Part shown: in pieces, positions 43,824 through 52,982 of the stretch
How positions within the stretch are numbered: position 1 is the first letter of the stretch
Layout: every line of letters starts with the position of its first letter
Source of the DNA: Flavobacteriales bacterium UBA2104
Lineage (GTDB): Bacteria; Bacteroidota; Bacteroidia; Flavobacteriales_D; Crocinitomicaceae
Length of the DNA: 64,000 nucleotides
Assembly: GCA_002331485.1 (NCBI GenBank)
Contig: DCYS01000007.1
Coordinates: 87,914-151,913, forward strand
Direction of reading: 5' to 3'
Program-made: the position numbers and the translations under genes
The notes under the pieces: model-generated
What the model saw: only the letters and a program-made list of their open reading frames with translations
What the model was told of the DNA's origin: nothing
The model's database searches: none

Positions 43824-44173
43824 CTTGTTTTCCTTTGCTCACTGATCTTAATTATTGTATCTTCGTCTAACAAGTCAACATTCATTGAGATGCTTTGAAC
43901 TTGAGGTTGAAAAACCGCCCATGCAGTGTTATTTTGAAACTTACAATTATCTAATTTAGGACTGTACTTGATTTGACTATGGCGAGCCTCCCTTCATCTT
44001 TGATAAGGATAACCCAGAGGATTACAGAACCAGATCAGAGGTCCTATCCATGTTTTTCTGAAGTTTTCAGAAATTGATCTGCGTGGGTTTTCTTTTTCTC
44101 AAATAATTCTACCCACCCCTTCGTTATAAAATTTGTAATATTGCCTGCTCGAAGAATTACTTCGCTGAATAAT
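43824..44173. other. Intergenic region without a supported gene; possible remnant antisense frame
   Basis: No RNA family or promoter was recognised. On the minus strand one frame is open from 44098 to 43808 except for a single TGA (44 kb side; complement of 43994-43996): 34 codons upstream and 61 downstream. It reads protein-like (FRKTWIGPLIWFCNPLGYPY; AWAVFQPQVQSISMNVDLL) but has no ATG start until close to the end. A CGAAG/CTTCG hairpin sits at 44150-44164 just before the porin start. Confidence 0.35.
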
Positions 44174-45937
44174 ATGTTTAAAGCGTCATCCATATATCTT
44201 TTTCTTACCCTGGCATCTGTTTTTTGTGCCATAAATGTTTGGTCGCAAAATGATCTGCTCATTAAAAGTAAGGATACGATCAATATTGATTTTAGATCAG
44301 GAGGTGTTGGACTTGATTCTATAGATGCAAGTTTTATTGGTACACTTAATTTACGACCAGGTTCTGGGGATTCAAGGCTCATCGAATTTGATTTACCATC
44401 TGCCCTGGATGATCAGTTGAATGGATTGACTTATCGCATGAATGAATTCCGTGTGAAACCAATTTGGTCAGGTTTGCCCTATTTAGGTTTTAAATATGCT
44501 TTTGGTTCTAGATTGTATCAGGCAATGGACGTTCAATATCATCAATATTTTGCTCCTCAAACTCACTTACATTTCAGATATCACAGAAGAACAAGTAATG
44601 GATTTTTGAGAAATAGTGATTTTAAATTGAACGATGTCAATCTAATATTTTCACATAGCAGAGGTAGATACGCTACTGAAATAGATGCTTATTATGCCGC
44701 TGATGAACAAGGTGAGAACAATGGAATAGTAAGCGATTCATTGATTCCAGACTTTCCGATGGAGTTTGTTGAGGTTCAAAATAATAGTGCACGCTCTAGA
44801 ATAAGGTCGTTAGATATTAAATGGAAAAATTACTATCGTTTGATCGGTGATTCTATTGTTGGAACAGGTTTGATCAGTAGACACGCTTTTGATCTTGTTG
44901 GTCGTGAGTTTACATCTCCGGTGTTAGATGTTACAGCATGGGACACAATATTTATTGATTCATCGAATACGAGAGATCAATATCAGACTTCTAACTTATC
45001 TAATGGAGCAGGAATATTTTTCAGCTCCAAAAATGTTTCTGTCGATGCAGCTGTTAACTACCGTTACTGGAGAAACCAAAACTTAGGTAGTTACATTGAT
45101 ACTAATGAGGCATTTCTTGATGCAAACGCCCATTTTCAGGTTAGCGAGTCATTCAAACTTAAAAGCTATTTCTACTTTAATTTTCTCGGAGCAATTGGGG
45201 AATTAAAAAGTCACACCAATCTTGTTTTAGATCTTTCAGATAAATTAAAAATAGGAGGTCGTTTAAATTTCGATAACCTTTATCCTGATCCATATCTTCG
45301 ATCAAATCTATCGAATTACTATCAGTGGGATCTTTCCCCAAACAATTTAGAGTTACAACAAAGATTAAATGTAGGTGGATATTTAAAATTTGGTAAAAAG
45401 CAGTACCTCAGAGCCTTAGTAAACTGGACAAGTGTTAATAATGGTAGATACTTTATCGATCAGGAATGGAGACAAGATACGCTTGGCCTTATCTCGGTTG
45501 GTTCACTCGCTCTCGATGGTCAGTTGAAATTAGGAGGCTGGTCTTTTTATCCCAGAGCAGTTGTTCGCTTTCAATCTGCTAATTTCAGTTATCAACCTGT
45601 GTTGTCTGCTCGAACAAGGATCACTTATCAAACTAAAATATTTTCAAACAATCTAGGAATTGCAATTGGAGTTGATGGGGGATACGATAGTGAATATTCA
45701 TATTTGAATTATGACGGAGTCCTTGGAGTTTCTTCCCCTGTTTTTTCAGGAAATAATGTGCCTTCTTTGCTTAGATTAAATGCGTTTACAGCTTTATCGA
45801 TCGATCAATTCAGGTTTTTCGTTAGAGCTGAGAATATCGATTATTTCATTAATGATCCAAAGATCCGTATTGATGAGGAAATTCCGCTTATGCCCTTTCT
45901 TATTCGAGTTGGTGTAACCTGGGATTTCTTTAATTAG
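44174..45937 (+). CDS. Putative outer-membrane porin
   Basis: A 587-residue outer-membrane protein. ATG 44174 opens the signal peptide MFKASSIYLFLTLASVFCAINVWSQ; an upstream in-frame TTG is not preferred. The mature part is made of amphipathic beta-strands with frequent aromatic girdle residues (FHFRYHRRTSNGFLR; YQPVLSARTRITYQTKIFSNNLGIAIGVDGGY) and ends in WDFFN. The general pattern is that of the Bacteroidota 'putative porin' family. Its substrate is unknown. It overlaps the convergent MMPL transporter gene by 8 bp at the stop codons. Confidence 0.83.
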   Translation: MFKASSIYLFLTLASVFCAINVWSQNDLLIKSKDTINIDFRSGGVGLDSIDASFIGTLNLRPGSGDSRLIEFDLPSALDDQLNGLTYRMNEFRVKPIWSGLPYLGFKYAFGSRLYQAMDVQYHQYFAPQTHLHFRYHRRTSNGFLRNSDFKLNDVNLIFSHSRGRYATEIDAYYAADEQGENNGIVSDSLIPDFPMEFVEVQNNSARSRIRSLDIKWKNYYRLIGDSIVGTGLISRHAFDLVGREFTSPVLDVTAWDTIFIDSSNTRDQYQTSNLSNGAGIFFSSKNVSVDAAVNYRYWRNQNLGSYIDTNEAFLDANAHFQVSESFKLKSYFYFNFLGAIGELKSHTNLVLDLSDKLKIGGRLNFDNLYPDPYLRSNLSNYYQWDLSPNNLELQQRLNVGGYLKFGKKQYLRALVNWTSVNNGRYFIDQEWRQDTLGLISVGSLALDGQLKLGGWSFYPRAVVRFQSANFSYQPVLSARTRITYQTKIFSNNLGIAIGVDGGYDSEYSYLNYDGVLGVSSPVFSGNNVPSLLRLNAFTALSIDQFRFFVRAENIDYFINDPKIRIDEEIPLMPFLIRVGVTWDFFN

Positions 45938-48215
45938 TAGCTTCTTTTTTCTTGGGATTATAAAAGTAGATCAGCAGTAACGGCAGAATAAAAAGGTCTG
46001 CTAATACAGCGACTAATAGCGTAATACAGATCATAAGTCCCATGTAGAAGGTTCCCATGAAACTAGACATAAGCAATAAAAGGAATCCAGAGATCAGAAT
46101 GGCGGATGTAAGTACAATCGCTTTTCCAGTGCTTATGTAAGTTCTCTTGAGTGCGTAAAGTTTTGACTTCCCTTTATTCAACTCTAGCTTGAATTTACTC
46201 AAAAAGTGAATGGTGTCATCTATGGCAATTCCAAAGGAGATCGTAAATACGATCGCTGTCGTGATCTTTAAATTGATTCCTGCGAATCCCATAACTCCAG
46301 CTATGATCACTAGCGGAATTATGTTAGGGATAATTGAAATGATCAACATTCTGAATGATCTGTAAAGGAGTCCCATAATTAGAGCCACAGCTAAGATCGC
46401 AAATGATAAACCTTGTACTAAACTGGCAGACATGTAACTCATATTCTTATCTAGAAGGTGAGCAGAACCTGTGAGCGTTATGTCGATTAGAGAAGTATCA
46501 ATTTCTTGCTTAATAAAAGATTTTAGCGCTTTATTCTCCTCAGTCGTTTTGATATTACCCCAATCTGGAATGGTACCACTTATTCGAGTTATGGTTTCCG
46601 TTGAGTCCAGAACAGTTCGAATAAATTCACCTTTACCGGCGATCTTTAACATTCGCTTATACTTTCTAATATCTCTTGAGGAGTTTGGTACATTGAATTT
46701 ACTTGTGTTCCCTGCATTCCCCGCTCTGTTTAATAAGCTGACGGATTGTACAAGTGAATTCTTAATATCAACATTGTAAGAATCTGTTAAGTAATTCTCT
46801 ACTTTTTCAATTTCTTTAAGTACTTCTTGATCCCAGATTGATCGTGATGTATCTTCCAGTTCAATAGAAAGTTCAAACGGACGAATTCCCCCAAATTTAT
46901 TATCGAAATAATCAAAATCTTGCTTGATAGATGTTTTAGGATCCATATCATCCATAATGTAGTTGTTCGAAATGATAAGGGTAGCCCCAAATGCAAAAAT
47001 CCCAACCACTCCGATGCCAACCCATGCAAGAAGCTTCCTGTTCTTCATGGTGAAAAGGAATGAACGCTCCATTATCGGTCTCCAGAAATTTCTATCTTGA
47101 TGATGTGCTACCTTCGGCACTTTTGTATGATAAAAAAGAAAAGGAAGCGTGCAGAAAGTAATCACGAATGCCATCAAAACACCGATACCTACAAATATTC
47201 CAAATGACTGAATAGGTTTAACATTAACAAATACGAGTGAAAAGAACCCGATAGCGGTTGTTACGGATGTCAAAAAAGTAGCCATTCCGATCTCTTTTAA
47301 TGAGATCTTGACAGCATCAAATTTTGCGTGACCTTCTCGAATTAATTCGAAATACTTTGAGACCAAGTGAATCACATCGGACATGGAAACAACGAACATG
47401 ATCGAAGGGAGTATGATCAAGATAATATTGATGGGCTCATTGATGAGTGCCATAAATCCAACAATCCAAACCATTGATCCAACAACAACGACTTGAGGTA
47501 CAAGAAGTCCCCAAACAGATCTAAATGCGATGAGTAGAAAGATAACCACCAATATCATACTGAGACCAACATAAAAGGTCATCTCATTGGTCATAACATC
47601 AATGTAAAAGAGTTGGCCGATGGTTCTTCCTGCAAACCTTATTCGTTCAAAATCATAGTTTTCCGAGAGTGATCTTAGCTTCTCAACCAGTTCATCACTT
47701 TTTGCTTTACTCAACAGGTCCTCGTGACGAACAAAGATTGATATTGCGTCACCTTTCTTATTGACCAGAGAATTAATAAGTTCCTTATTTTCATAAATGC
47801 TGATAGAGTCTCGTTTAAGATCGACATCTTCGAAGTTGATGTATGGTCTCGAACCTTGCATCCCACCAGAGTAGATAAACTGTTCGTTTTCATGGGTGAT
47901 GTCCCGAACGAAATTCACATATGGTAACTCTCCAAGTTCATCAGCATATTCCTGCACCTTACCAAGGAATGTGGTGTCAAAAATACTTCCGTCATTTTCT
48001 ACTGCGATGAGAATGAAATCGTTGTCTGACTCAAATAGGGCTCTGTGCTCATAAAAGAATTGAGACTCTTCATCGTCAGCTGGGAAAAAATCTTCAAAAT
48101 TATAGTCAAGTGACGTGTTAGGAAGTTGAAAGCCTAAGAAAACCGTAATAACAAGAACAGCACTTAGAATTATGTAAGACAGGCGTCTAAATTTTTTTTC
48201 GCCAACGTTTTTCAA
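45930..48215 (-). CDS. MMPL/RND-superfamily transporter
   Basis: A 761-residue inner-membrane transporter with about twelve helices in two repeated halves. Each half has one helix, a large periplasmic loop (about 40-210 and 425-570), then five helices. The RND-type motif is in FVVSMSDVIHLVSKYFELI and FGIAIDDTIHFLSKFKLEL, where the GxxxD-type helix carries the proton-relay Asp. The family exports lipids, hopanoids or other hydrophobic compounds; no partner genes identify the substrate. The start is a TTG, as there is no in-frame ATG before the first helix and the upstream frame is closed by TAG. Its promoter overlaps a 10-bp inverted repeat. Confidence 0.88.
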   Translation of the reverse strand: MKNVGEKKFRRLSYIILSAVLVITVFLGFQLPNTSLDYNFEDFFPADDEESQFFYEHRALFESDNDFILIAVENDGSIFDTTFLGKVQEYADELGELPYVNFVRDITHENEQFIYSGGMQGSRPYINFEDVDLKRDSISIYENKELINSLVNKKGDAISIFVRHEDLLSKAKSDELVEKLRSLSENYDFERIRFAGRTIGQLFYIDVMTNEMTFYVGLSMILVVIFLLIAFRSVWGLLVPQVVVVGSMVWIVGFMALINEPINIILIILPSIMFVVSMSDVIHLVSKYFELIREGHAKFDAVKISLKEIGMATFLTSVTTAIGFFSLVFVNVKPIQSFGIFVGIGVLMAFVITFCTLPFLFYHTKVPKVAHHQDRNFWRPIMERSFLFTMKNRKLLAWVGIGVVGIFAFGATLIISNNYIMDDMDPKTSIKQDFDYFDNKFGGIRPFELSIELEDTSRSIWDQEVLKEIEKVENYLTDSYNVDIKNSLVQSVSLLNRAGNAGNTSKFNVPNSSRDIRKYKRMLKIAGKGEFIRTVLDSTETITRISGTIPDWGNIKTTEENKALKSFIKQEIDTSLIDITLTGSAHLLDKNMSYMSASLVQGLSFAILAVALIMGLLYRSFRMLIISIIPNIIPLVIIAGVMGFAGINLKITTAIVFTISFGIAIDDTIHFLSKFKLELNKGKSKLYALKRTYISTGKAIVLTSAILISGFLLLLMSSFMGTFYMGLMICITLLVAVLADLFILPLLLIYFYNPKKKEATN

Positions 48216-48234
48216 GGTATTTTCGTTTTGTTTG

Positions 48235-48242
48235 CAAATCTA
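48235..48242 (-). promoter_or_regulatory. -7 promoter element of the MMPL transporter gene
   Basis: On the minus strand this reads TAGATTTG (TAnnTTTG), 20 nt upstream of the TTG start. Three of its bases lie inside the left arm of the operator-like repeat. Confidence 0.55.
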
Positions 48243-48276
48243 ACGTTTATGTGGATTTGAATGTTCTAAACGTTAG
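48240..48276. promoter_or_regulatory. Operator-like inverted repeat in a divergent promoter region
   Basis: CTAACGTTTA (48240-48249) and TAAACGTTAG (48267-48276) are perfect 10-bp inverse copies separated by 17 bp. The left arm overlaps the minus-strand -7 box and the right arm sits 12 bp upstream of the plus-strand -7 box. That symmetry suits a dimeric regulator controlling both genes. No regulator gene is near. Confidence 0.5.
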
Positions 48277-48288
48277 TTGAATTTTTTA

Positions 48289-48296
48289 TACATTTG
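48289..48296 (+). promoter_or_regulatory. -7 promoter element of the 345-residue T9SS protein gene
   Basis: TACATTTG matches TAnnTTTG and ends 22 nt before the ATG at 48319. Confidence 0.55.
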
Positions 48297-48318
48297 TTCA
48301 AATTAAAACCTAAGAAAT

Positions 48319-49356
48319 ATGAAGAAAAATTTACTACTAGCAGCTTCACTAATTTTTGGAGCTACTTCTTTTGCTCAGTTTACTCAAACAAACGAGCCTA
48401 CTATTGGAGATGGTACAACTTTGTACGTTATCGATAGTATGGCACCAAACTTTGATGCTGAGACGGGTGCAGGTGCATCATGGGATTACAGTACATATGG
48501 TGGTTACGATAACGACAGTAGAGTTTTAACCGTTCTCGATCCAACATCAACGGCTAACGCTTCTGACTTCCCAACGTCAACTGCAACGTTAGATATTCAA
48601 AACTTTTTAAAGACATACACTACTTCAAGTGCTACTGAAAGAGTAAGCCAGGGGTTTGTTTATACTGATGCAGATCTTGGTGATATCGTTGTTGTTTTAG
48701 ATACAGACGATGCGCTTCAATATCAGTATCCTTTTGCTTTATCTGATAACTTTACAGATGCTTTTGAAGGAACAGCAACTTTTGATATTGGTGGAGGGCC
48801 TCAAACAGCGCCTGCTGCGGGGGAACTTACTGCATCAGTTGATGGAACAGGAACATTAACTTTAGCAGATGGTGTTTCTTATTCAGATGTGACACGTTAT
48901 AAACTGATCGATTCAACAACAGTAAACGTTCAGTTATTAGGAGAGTTTACGCTTCTAAGAACACAGTATGAGTATTACGATCTTGCAAACTCAAGTCTGC
49001 CAGTTTTTGTTCATACGACTGTTTCATTTGGACAGGGTGGAGCTCCAATTTCTGAGTTTAGCCTTGTGTTGAGTGCTGAGGATCCAGCTTACGTTCTTGA
49101 CGTTGAGGAAAATAATATTCTTGAGAGCACAAGATTGTATCCAAATCCAGCTTCTTCAGAGATCAATGTTGTTCTTCCTAACAATGTAGAAGATGCTCAA
49201 ATCACGATCGTTGATGCAGTTGGTCGTCAAGTTTATTCTGGAACGATCAATTCAATGAATCAGCAAGTAGATGTTTCTTCATTAAATGAAGGAATGTACT
49301 TCGTTCAGCTTACAAATGGTCAATTGAAAACTACTAAATCAGTTGTGATCAAGTAG
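48319..49356 (+). CDS. T9SS type A sorting-domain secreted protein
   Basis: A 345-residue exported protein with signal peptide MKKNLLLAASLIFGATSFAQ. The middle part (GDGTTLYVIDSMAPNFDAETGAGASWDYSTYGGYDNDSRVLTVLDP; DALQYQYPFALSDNFTDAFEGTATFD) is Thr/Asp-rich and beta-type with no enzyme motif. The C-terminal sorting domain is standard: TRLYPNPASSEINVVLP, IVDAVGRQVYSG, LNEGMYFVQLTNG. It is divergent from the MMPL transporter and may share regulation with it. Followed by a strong terminator. Confidence 0.88.
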   Translation: MKKNLLLAASLIFGATSFAQFTQTNEPTIGDGTTLYVIDSMAPNFDAETGAGASWDYSTYGGYDNDSRVLTVLDPTSTANASDFPTSTATLDIQNFLKTYTTSSATERVSQGFVYTDADLGDIVVVLDTDDALQYQYPFALSDNFTDAFEGTATFDIGGGPQTAPAAGELTASVDGTGTLTLADGVSYSDVTRYKLIDSTTVNVQLLGEFTLLRTQYEYYDLANSSLPVFVHTTVSFGQGGAPISEFSLVLSAEDPAYVLDVEENNILESTRLYPNPASSEINVVLPNNVEDAQITIVDAVGRQVYSGTINSMNQQVDVSSLNEGMYFVQLTNGQLKTTKSVVIK

Positions 49357-49377
49357 TCTTTAATTTAAAGATATCAG

Positions 49378-49408
49378 AAGCGCGGTTCATATTGAGCCGC
49401 GCTTTTTT
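49378..49408 (+). terminator. Rho-independent terminator of the 345-residue T9SS protein gene
   Basis: A 12-bp GC-rich stem (AAGCGCGGTTCA with TGAGCCGCGCTT, one G-T wobble), 3-nt loop, T run. Confidence 0.88.
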
Positions 49409-49583
49409 AATGCAACTATATTTTTAATGGAGTTTGTTGGGCTGATAGTTTTGCAGGTTGTTATTTGAATTTTACACGCAGTTTACACATGTTTAGACTG
49501 ATATTGAAATATTAAGTCAATCGAGCATGCTTTCATCATAGATCGTTGCCTAAATGAGGCTATTATCAATATGAAATAAAAAA

Positions 49584-49607
49584 AACGGAAACTGTCTAGC
49601 CTCCGTT
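49584..49607 (-). terminator. Weak terminator after the TonB-dependent receptor gene
   Basis: AACGGA pairs with TCCGTT around a 12-nt loop, with a run of A on the left (U on the minus strand). The stem is short. Confidence 0.45.
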
Positions 49608-49630
49608 CTTTACTGTAATAATTCTTAATC

Positions 49631-52015
49631 TTAGAAATCGTAACTCAGACCAATACTAGGGAGGATTGGAAGCTGATAGATCTTTTCATTAGTTACTCGG
49701 TTTACGTAAAAGATATTCTCTCTATTGTAAACGTTTGTTACACCAAGTTTAGCAACCATGATCGTTCCATTCTTGAATTCAAAGTTCTTCTTCACAGTTA
49801 TATCGAATCTGTGGTAAGTTGGAAGTCTTGCGCTGTTCAGACCGCCTAATAGTATACTTAGTTCATTAGTATTTGAAGTTGTATAATCAGTAGTTACACC
49901 ATCTGTAAAATCCTCTCCTTGATAATATCCTTCTGTAGGAGTGAATGGAAGACCAGTACCAAAGTTCCATCGCAGACTTAGTTCAAGACTTTTATCTTCG
50001 AGGAAAGCGTATGTTGCTACCAGGTTTACATTATGTCTTCTATCAAATACTGGTGGGTACCACTGGAAACCATCCCATCTTTCCGTTTTTCCTAAAGAAT
50101 AAACCCCCCATAGGAACAATCTATTTTTGTTATATTCTAATAAGACGTCAACTCCGTAAGCGTAACCAGATTCAACTAGGAAATCTTTCTTGTAAACATC
50201 ATCTATATCATTGAACTCGGCTACATCATCATAAAGTTTGTTGACATTGATGTTCGTTAACTTAGGGAAGTATTTATAGTAACCTTCCACATTCAGTTCA
50301 AAGTGACGCGTGAAATCATACTCAAATCCAAATATTCCATGCCATGAAGTTTGAATACCATTTTGAGGATCGATCTCGTTCCCATTTGGTTTAGTGAAAT
50401 TCGATTGAACATCAGTCGGTGCAGACAAGAAACCGTAGAATAATGTTACAACATCACGGTCTGAAGCTGCTGATGTAAAGTTTTGAGAATAATAACCACC
50501 AGAGGCTTTAAAGCGAAGATCTTCTGTAGCATTATACTTAAGTCCAAGTCTTGGTTCAGGAACTACAGCTGGCACAGAAGGATAGGCCTGAACTCTGAAT
50601 CCTGGATTGATCACCCATAGCCCTTTCACTAATCTGTAATTTAAATAACCACTTAATTCAGTATTGTAATTCTGACGCTGGATCACACGATCTACTTCAT
50701 TCACTGTTTTGAAATCCGTCGAGAAACCACCAATGTTAATTCCATATGTTATCTCAGATTGATTTTTTAGGAAGTAGGTGAAGTCGAATCCAAGATCGAA
50801 TCCAGTGATCGAACTGGTTCTCGGTTCAGCTCCATTTTCTTCCTGGAAGAAGATCTCATAATTTGAGGCATTTAAATGTCCTTTAATAATAACTGGGTTT
50901 GAATTAGGAACAAGTGTAAAGTTCATTCCACCACCAAAAGAACTCCAGTTTAATTCTGCGATATCGGTATAATTAACGGCGTCATTATTGCTGAATCCAA
51001 AAGCTGAGAACTTACTTCCTTCTGGACTTTTGATCGTCGCTTTTCCATAAATATCCGTGAATGTAAATGGAAGTCCTTGACCATCATTTGCATAAGGATA
51101 TAAACCTCTTGAAGTATAGTCCAGGAGAGAATGTTTTGCAGAGAAGATGTACGATCCACCAGAACCTGGAGCTTCTTTATTCTTAAATATAGGTCCTTCC
51201 AGTACAGCTTTACCCATAAAAGGTGAAACGGATACTTTTCCACCATGATTTTTAAGGTTACCATCTCTGTAAGTAATGTCCATTATCGATGAAATTCTAC
51301 CTCCAAACTCCGAAGAGAATCCACCAGTATAAATATCTGCACTTTTAACAAGTTCAGTCTCAAAAACAGAGAAAAATCCAATAGAGTGGAATGGATTGTA
51401 TATAGTCATTCCATCAAGCAAGATCTTATTTTGAATAGGTGTACCACCACGAACGTAAAGCTGTCCACCTTGGTCACCTGTACTTACAACCCCTGGAGTA
51501 ACGGCAAAGGCAGAGATCACATCATTCTCAGCACCAAAACTTGGAAGTCTTTCTAGTCCTTTTTGATCCAATTTGTTTACGGACATGTCAACATTGGTTT
51601 TCTTTGCACGATCTTCACCAAACACTGAAACTTCTTCGATCTCTTTGACGTCCGATTTCTTTTCTAATTCATAACGTAGCGTAAGTATCGTGCGGTCACC
51701 GACAGTAATTTCATCTGTCAGGTCTTCGTATTCCATACTTCTGATCTCAAGGGTATAATCCCCTTTCTTAACTTTTGAAAACTGGAATAGACCTTCGTAA
51801 TCTGTAGTTGCTCCAGTGATCGGGTCTCCTTCTTTCCAATCTGCCGGTTTCATGATCACTTTGATAAAGCCCATGGCTTCACCATCTTCGCTATCATATA
51901 CAAATCCACGAACCGTGTAATCCTGAGCAACTAGAGCAAAGGAAAAGAATAGGCCTGTAACTAATAAGAGTAAATTTTTCAAAACAAGTTTATTTCCAGT
52001 ATTATCAATACGCAT
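49631..52015 (-). CDS. TonB-dependent outer-membrane receptor with carboxypeptidase-like N-terminal domain
   Basis: A 794-residue receptor. Signal region ends at ...FSFALVAQ, then a carboxypeptidase-regulatory-like domain (VRGFVYDSEDGEAMGFIKVIMKP; FQFSKVKKGDYTLEIRSMEYE). A plug domain follows at about 140-250 (VSAFAVTPGVVSTGDQGGQLYVRGGTPIQNKILLDGMTIYNPFHSIGFFSVFETELVKSADIYTGGFSSEFGGRISSIMDI). A beta-barrel ending in GLSYDF completes it. It imports a ligand with energy from TonB-ExbBD. No SusD partner or TonB genes adjoin it, so this is a stand-alone receptor and its ligand (siderophore, peptide, vitamin) cannot be told. Confidence 0.92.
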   Translation of the reverse strand: MRIDNTGNKLVLKNLLLLVTGLFFSFALVAQDYTVRGFVYDSEDGEAMGFIKVIMKPADWKEGDPITGATTDYEGLFQFSKVKKGDYTLEIRSMEYEDLTDEITVGDRTILTLRYELEKKSDVKEIEEVSVFGEDRAKKTNVDMSVNKLDQKGLERLPSFGAENDVISAFAVTPGVVSTGDQGGQLYVRGGTPIQNKILLDGMTIYNPFHSIGFFSVFETELVKSADIYTGGFSSEFGGRISSIMDITYRDGNLKNHGGKVSVSPFMGKAVLEGPIFKNKEAPGSGGSYIFSAKHSLLDYTSRGLYPYANDGQGLPFTFTDIYGKATIKSPEGSKFSAFGFSNNDAVNYTDIAELNWSSFGGGMNFTLVPNSNPVIIKGHLNASNYEIFFQEENGAEPRTSSITGFDLGFDFTYFLKNQSEITYGINIGGFSTDFKTVNEVDRVIQRQNYNTELSGYLNYRLVKGLWVINPGFRVQAYPSVPAVVPEPRLGLKYNATEDLRFKASGGYYSQNFTSAASDRDVVTLFYGFLSAPTDVQSNFTKPNGNEIDPQNGIQTSWHGIFGFEYDFTRHFELNVEGYYKYFPKLTNINVNKLYDDVAEFNDIDDVYKKDFLVESGYAYGVDVLLEYNKNRLFLWGVYSLGKTERWDGFQWYPPVFDRRHNVNLVATYAFLEDKSLELSLRWNFGTGLPFTPTEGYYQGEDFTDGVTTDYTTSNTNELSILLGGLNSARLPTYHRFDITVKKNFEFKNGTIMVAKLGVTNVYNRENIFYVNRVTNEKIYQLPILPSIGLSYDF

Positions 52016-52086
52016 AGATAGTGATTTTTTTAACGTTTTTAAGGGAAAAAAATTTAAAAAGTGTTGATTGTTGATTGAATGGCAAA

Positions 52087-52854
52087 TTAGCCTGTTATAC
52101 GTTTGGCCTTATCCCAATATTTATCCATTTCCTCCAGATTCATTTCGTCAAAAGACTTGCCTTCAGATTTGATCTGCTCTTCCATGAGTTGAAATCTTTT
52201 GATAAACTTTTTATTCGTTCGCTCTAGCGCAGTTTCAGGATTGATCTTAATGAAGCGAGCATAATTGATCATAGAAAACATTACATCCCCAAATTCTTCT
52301 TCAATTCTGTCAGAACCTTGTTTGACCTCAACTTCTAACTCATCTATCTCTTCACGAACTTTCGCCAACACTTGTGAACGATCGTCCCAATCGAAACCTA
52401 TACCTTTAACTTTGTCTTGTATTCTCCCAGCCTTTACTAGCGCTGGTAGAGATCTCGGTACTCCCTCGAGAACGGATTTCTTACCCTCTTTTAGTTTTAG
52501 TCTTTCCCAGTTTTTCTTAACTGTTTCCTCATCATTAGCCTCGACATCTCCATAAATGTGTGGATGGCGGTGAACGAGTTTATCACAGATCCCATTGAGT
52601 ACATCCGTAATATCAAATGCCCCTTTTTCACTTCCGATCTTACTGTAAAAGACCATGTGTAACATTAGATCCCCGATCTCACCTTTAAGTTCGTCCAGAT
52701 CATTATCAAGTATTGCATCCGCTAACTCATAAGTTTCTTCGATCGTTAGATGTCTTAGGGATTCTAATGTTTGCTTTTTATCCCATGGACACTTCTCCCG
52801 AAGATCATCCATAATATCTAATAATCGTTGAAAAGCTTTTAGTCTTGGATCCAT
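52087..52854 (-). CDS. mazG: Nucleoside triphosphate pyrophosphohydrolase MazG
   Basis: A 255-residue enzyme with two tandem MazG domains. I start it at the ATG complementary to 52852-52854 (MDPRLKAFQRLLDIMDDLREKCPWDKKQT), the conserved beginning of the family; an in-frame start 12 codons upstream would add a Cys-rich, unlikely leader. Domain 1 has TIEETYELADAIL, ELKGEIGDLMLHMVF; domain 2 has KVREEIDELEVEV, EEEFGDVMFSMINYARF. It hydrolyses all (d)NTPs to monophosphate and pyrophosphate, clearing abnormal nucleotides. Monocistronic. Confidence 0.95.
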   Translation of the reverse strand: MDPRLKAFQRLLDIMDDLREKCPWDKKQTLESLRHLTIEETYELADAILDNDLDELKGEIGDLMLHMVFYSKIGSEKGAFDITDVLNGICDKLVHRHPHIYGDVEANDEETVKKNWERLKLKEGKKSVLEGVPRSLPALVKAGRIQDKVKGIGFDWDDRSQVLAKVREEIDELEVEVKQGSDRIEEEFGDVMFSMINYARFIKINPETALERTNKKFIKRFQLMEEQIKSEGKSFDEMNLEEMDKYWDKAKRITG

Positions 52855-52968
52855 GCTGTTTTGTTTTGTGCAAAGGTAACAGTATTTCAATTTTCACAAG
52901 GAATACGATCAACCCTCCAGCTTTAAACTTCGTATCATTCAATAGTCTATAATTATCTTTTTTCTAAT

Positions 52969-52976
52969 TACTTTTG
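52969..52976 (+). promoter_or_regulatory. -7 element overlapping the start of the PagL-like gene
   Basis: TACTTTTG matches TAnnTTTG. Its last three bases are the in-frame TTG at 52974, and the GTG at 52983 lies 7 nt downstream. A transcript from here would be leaderless or nearly so. Confidence 0.45.
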
Positions 52977-52982
52977 ATTGTT

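Noticed and set aside
44044..44382. A 112-codon minus-strand frame
   Set aside because: Most of it is antisense to the start of the porin gene, the translation has no domain features, and it has no promoter.
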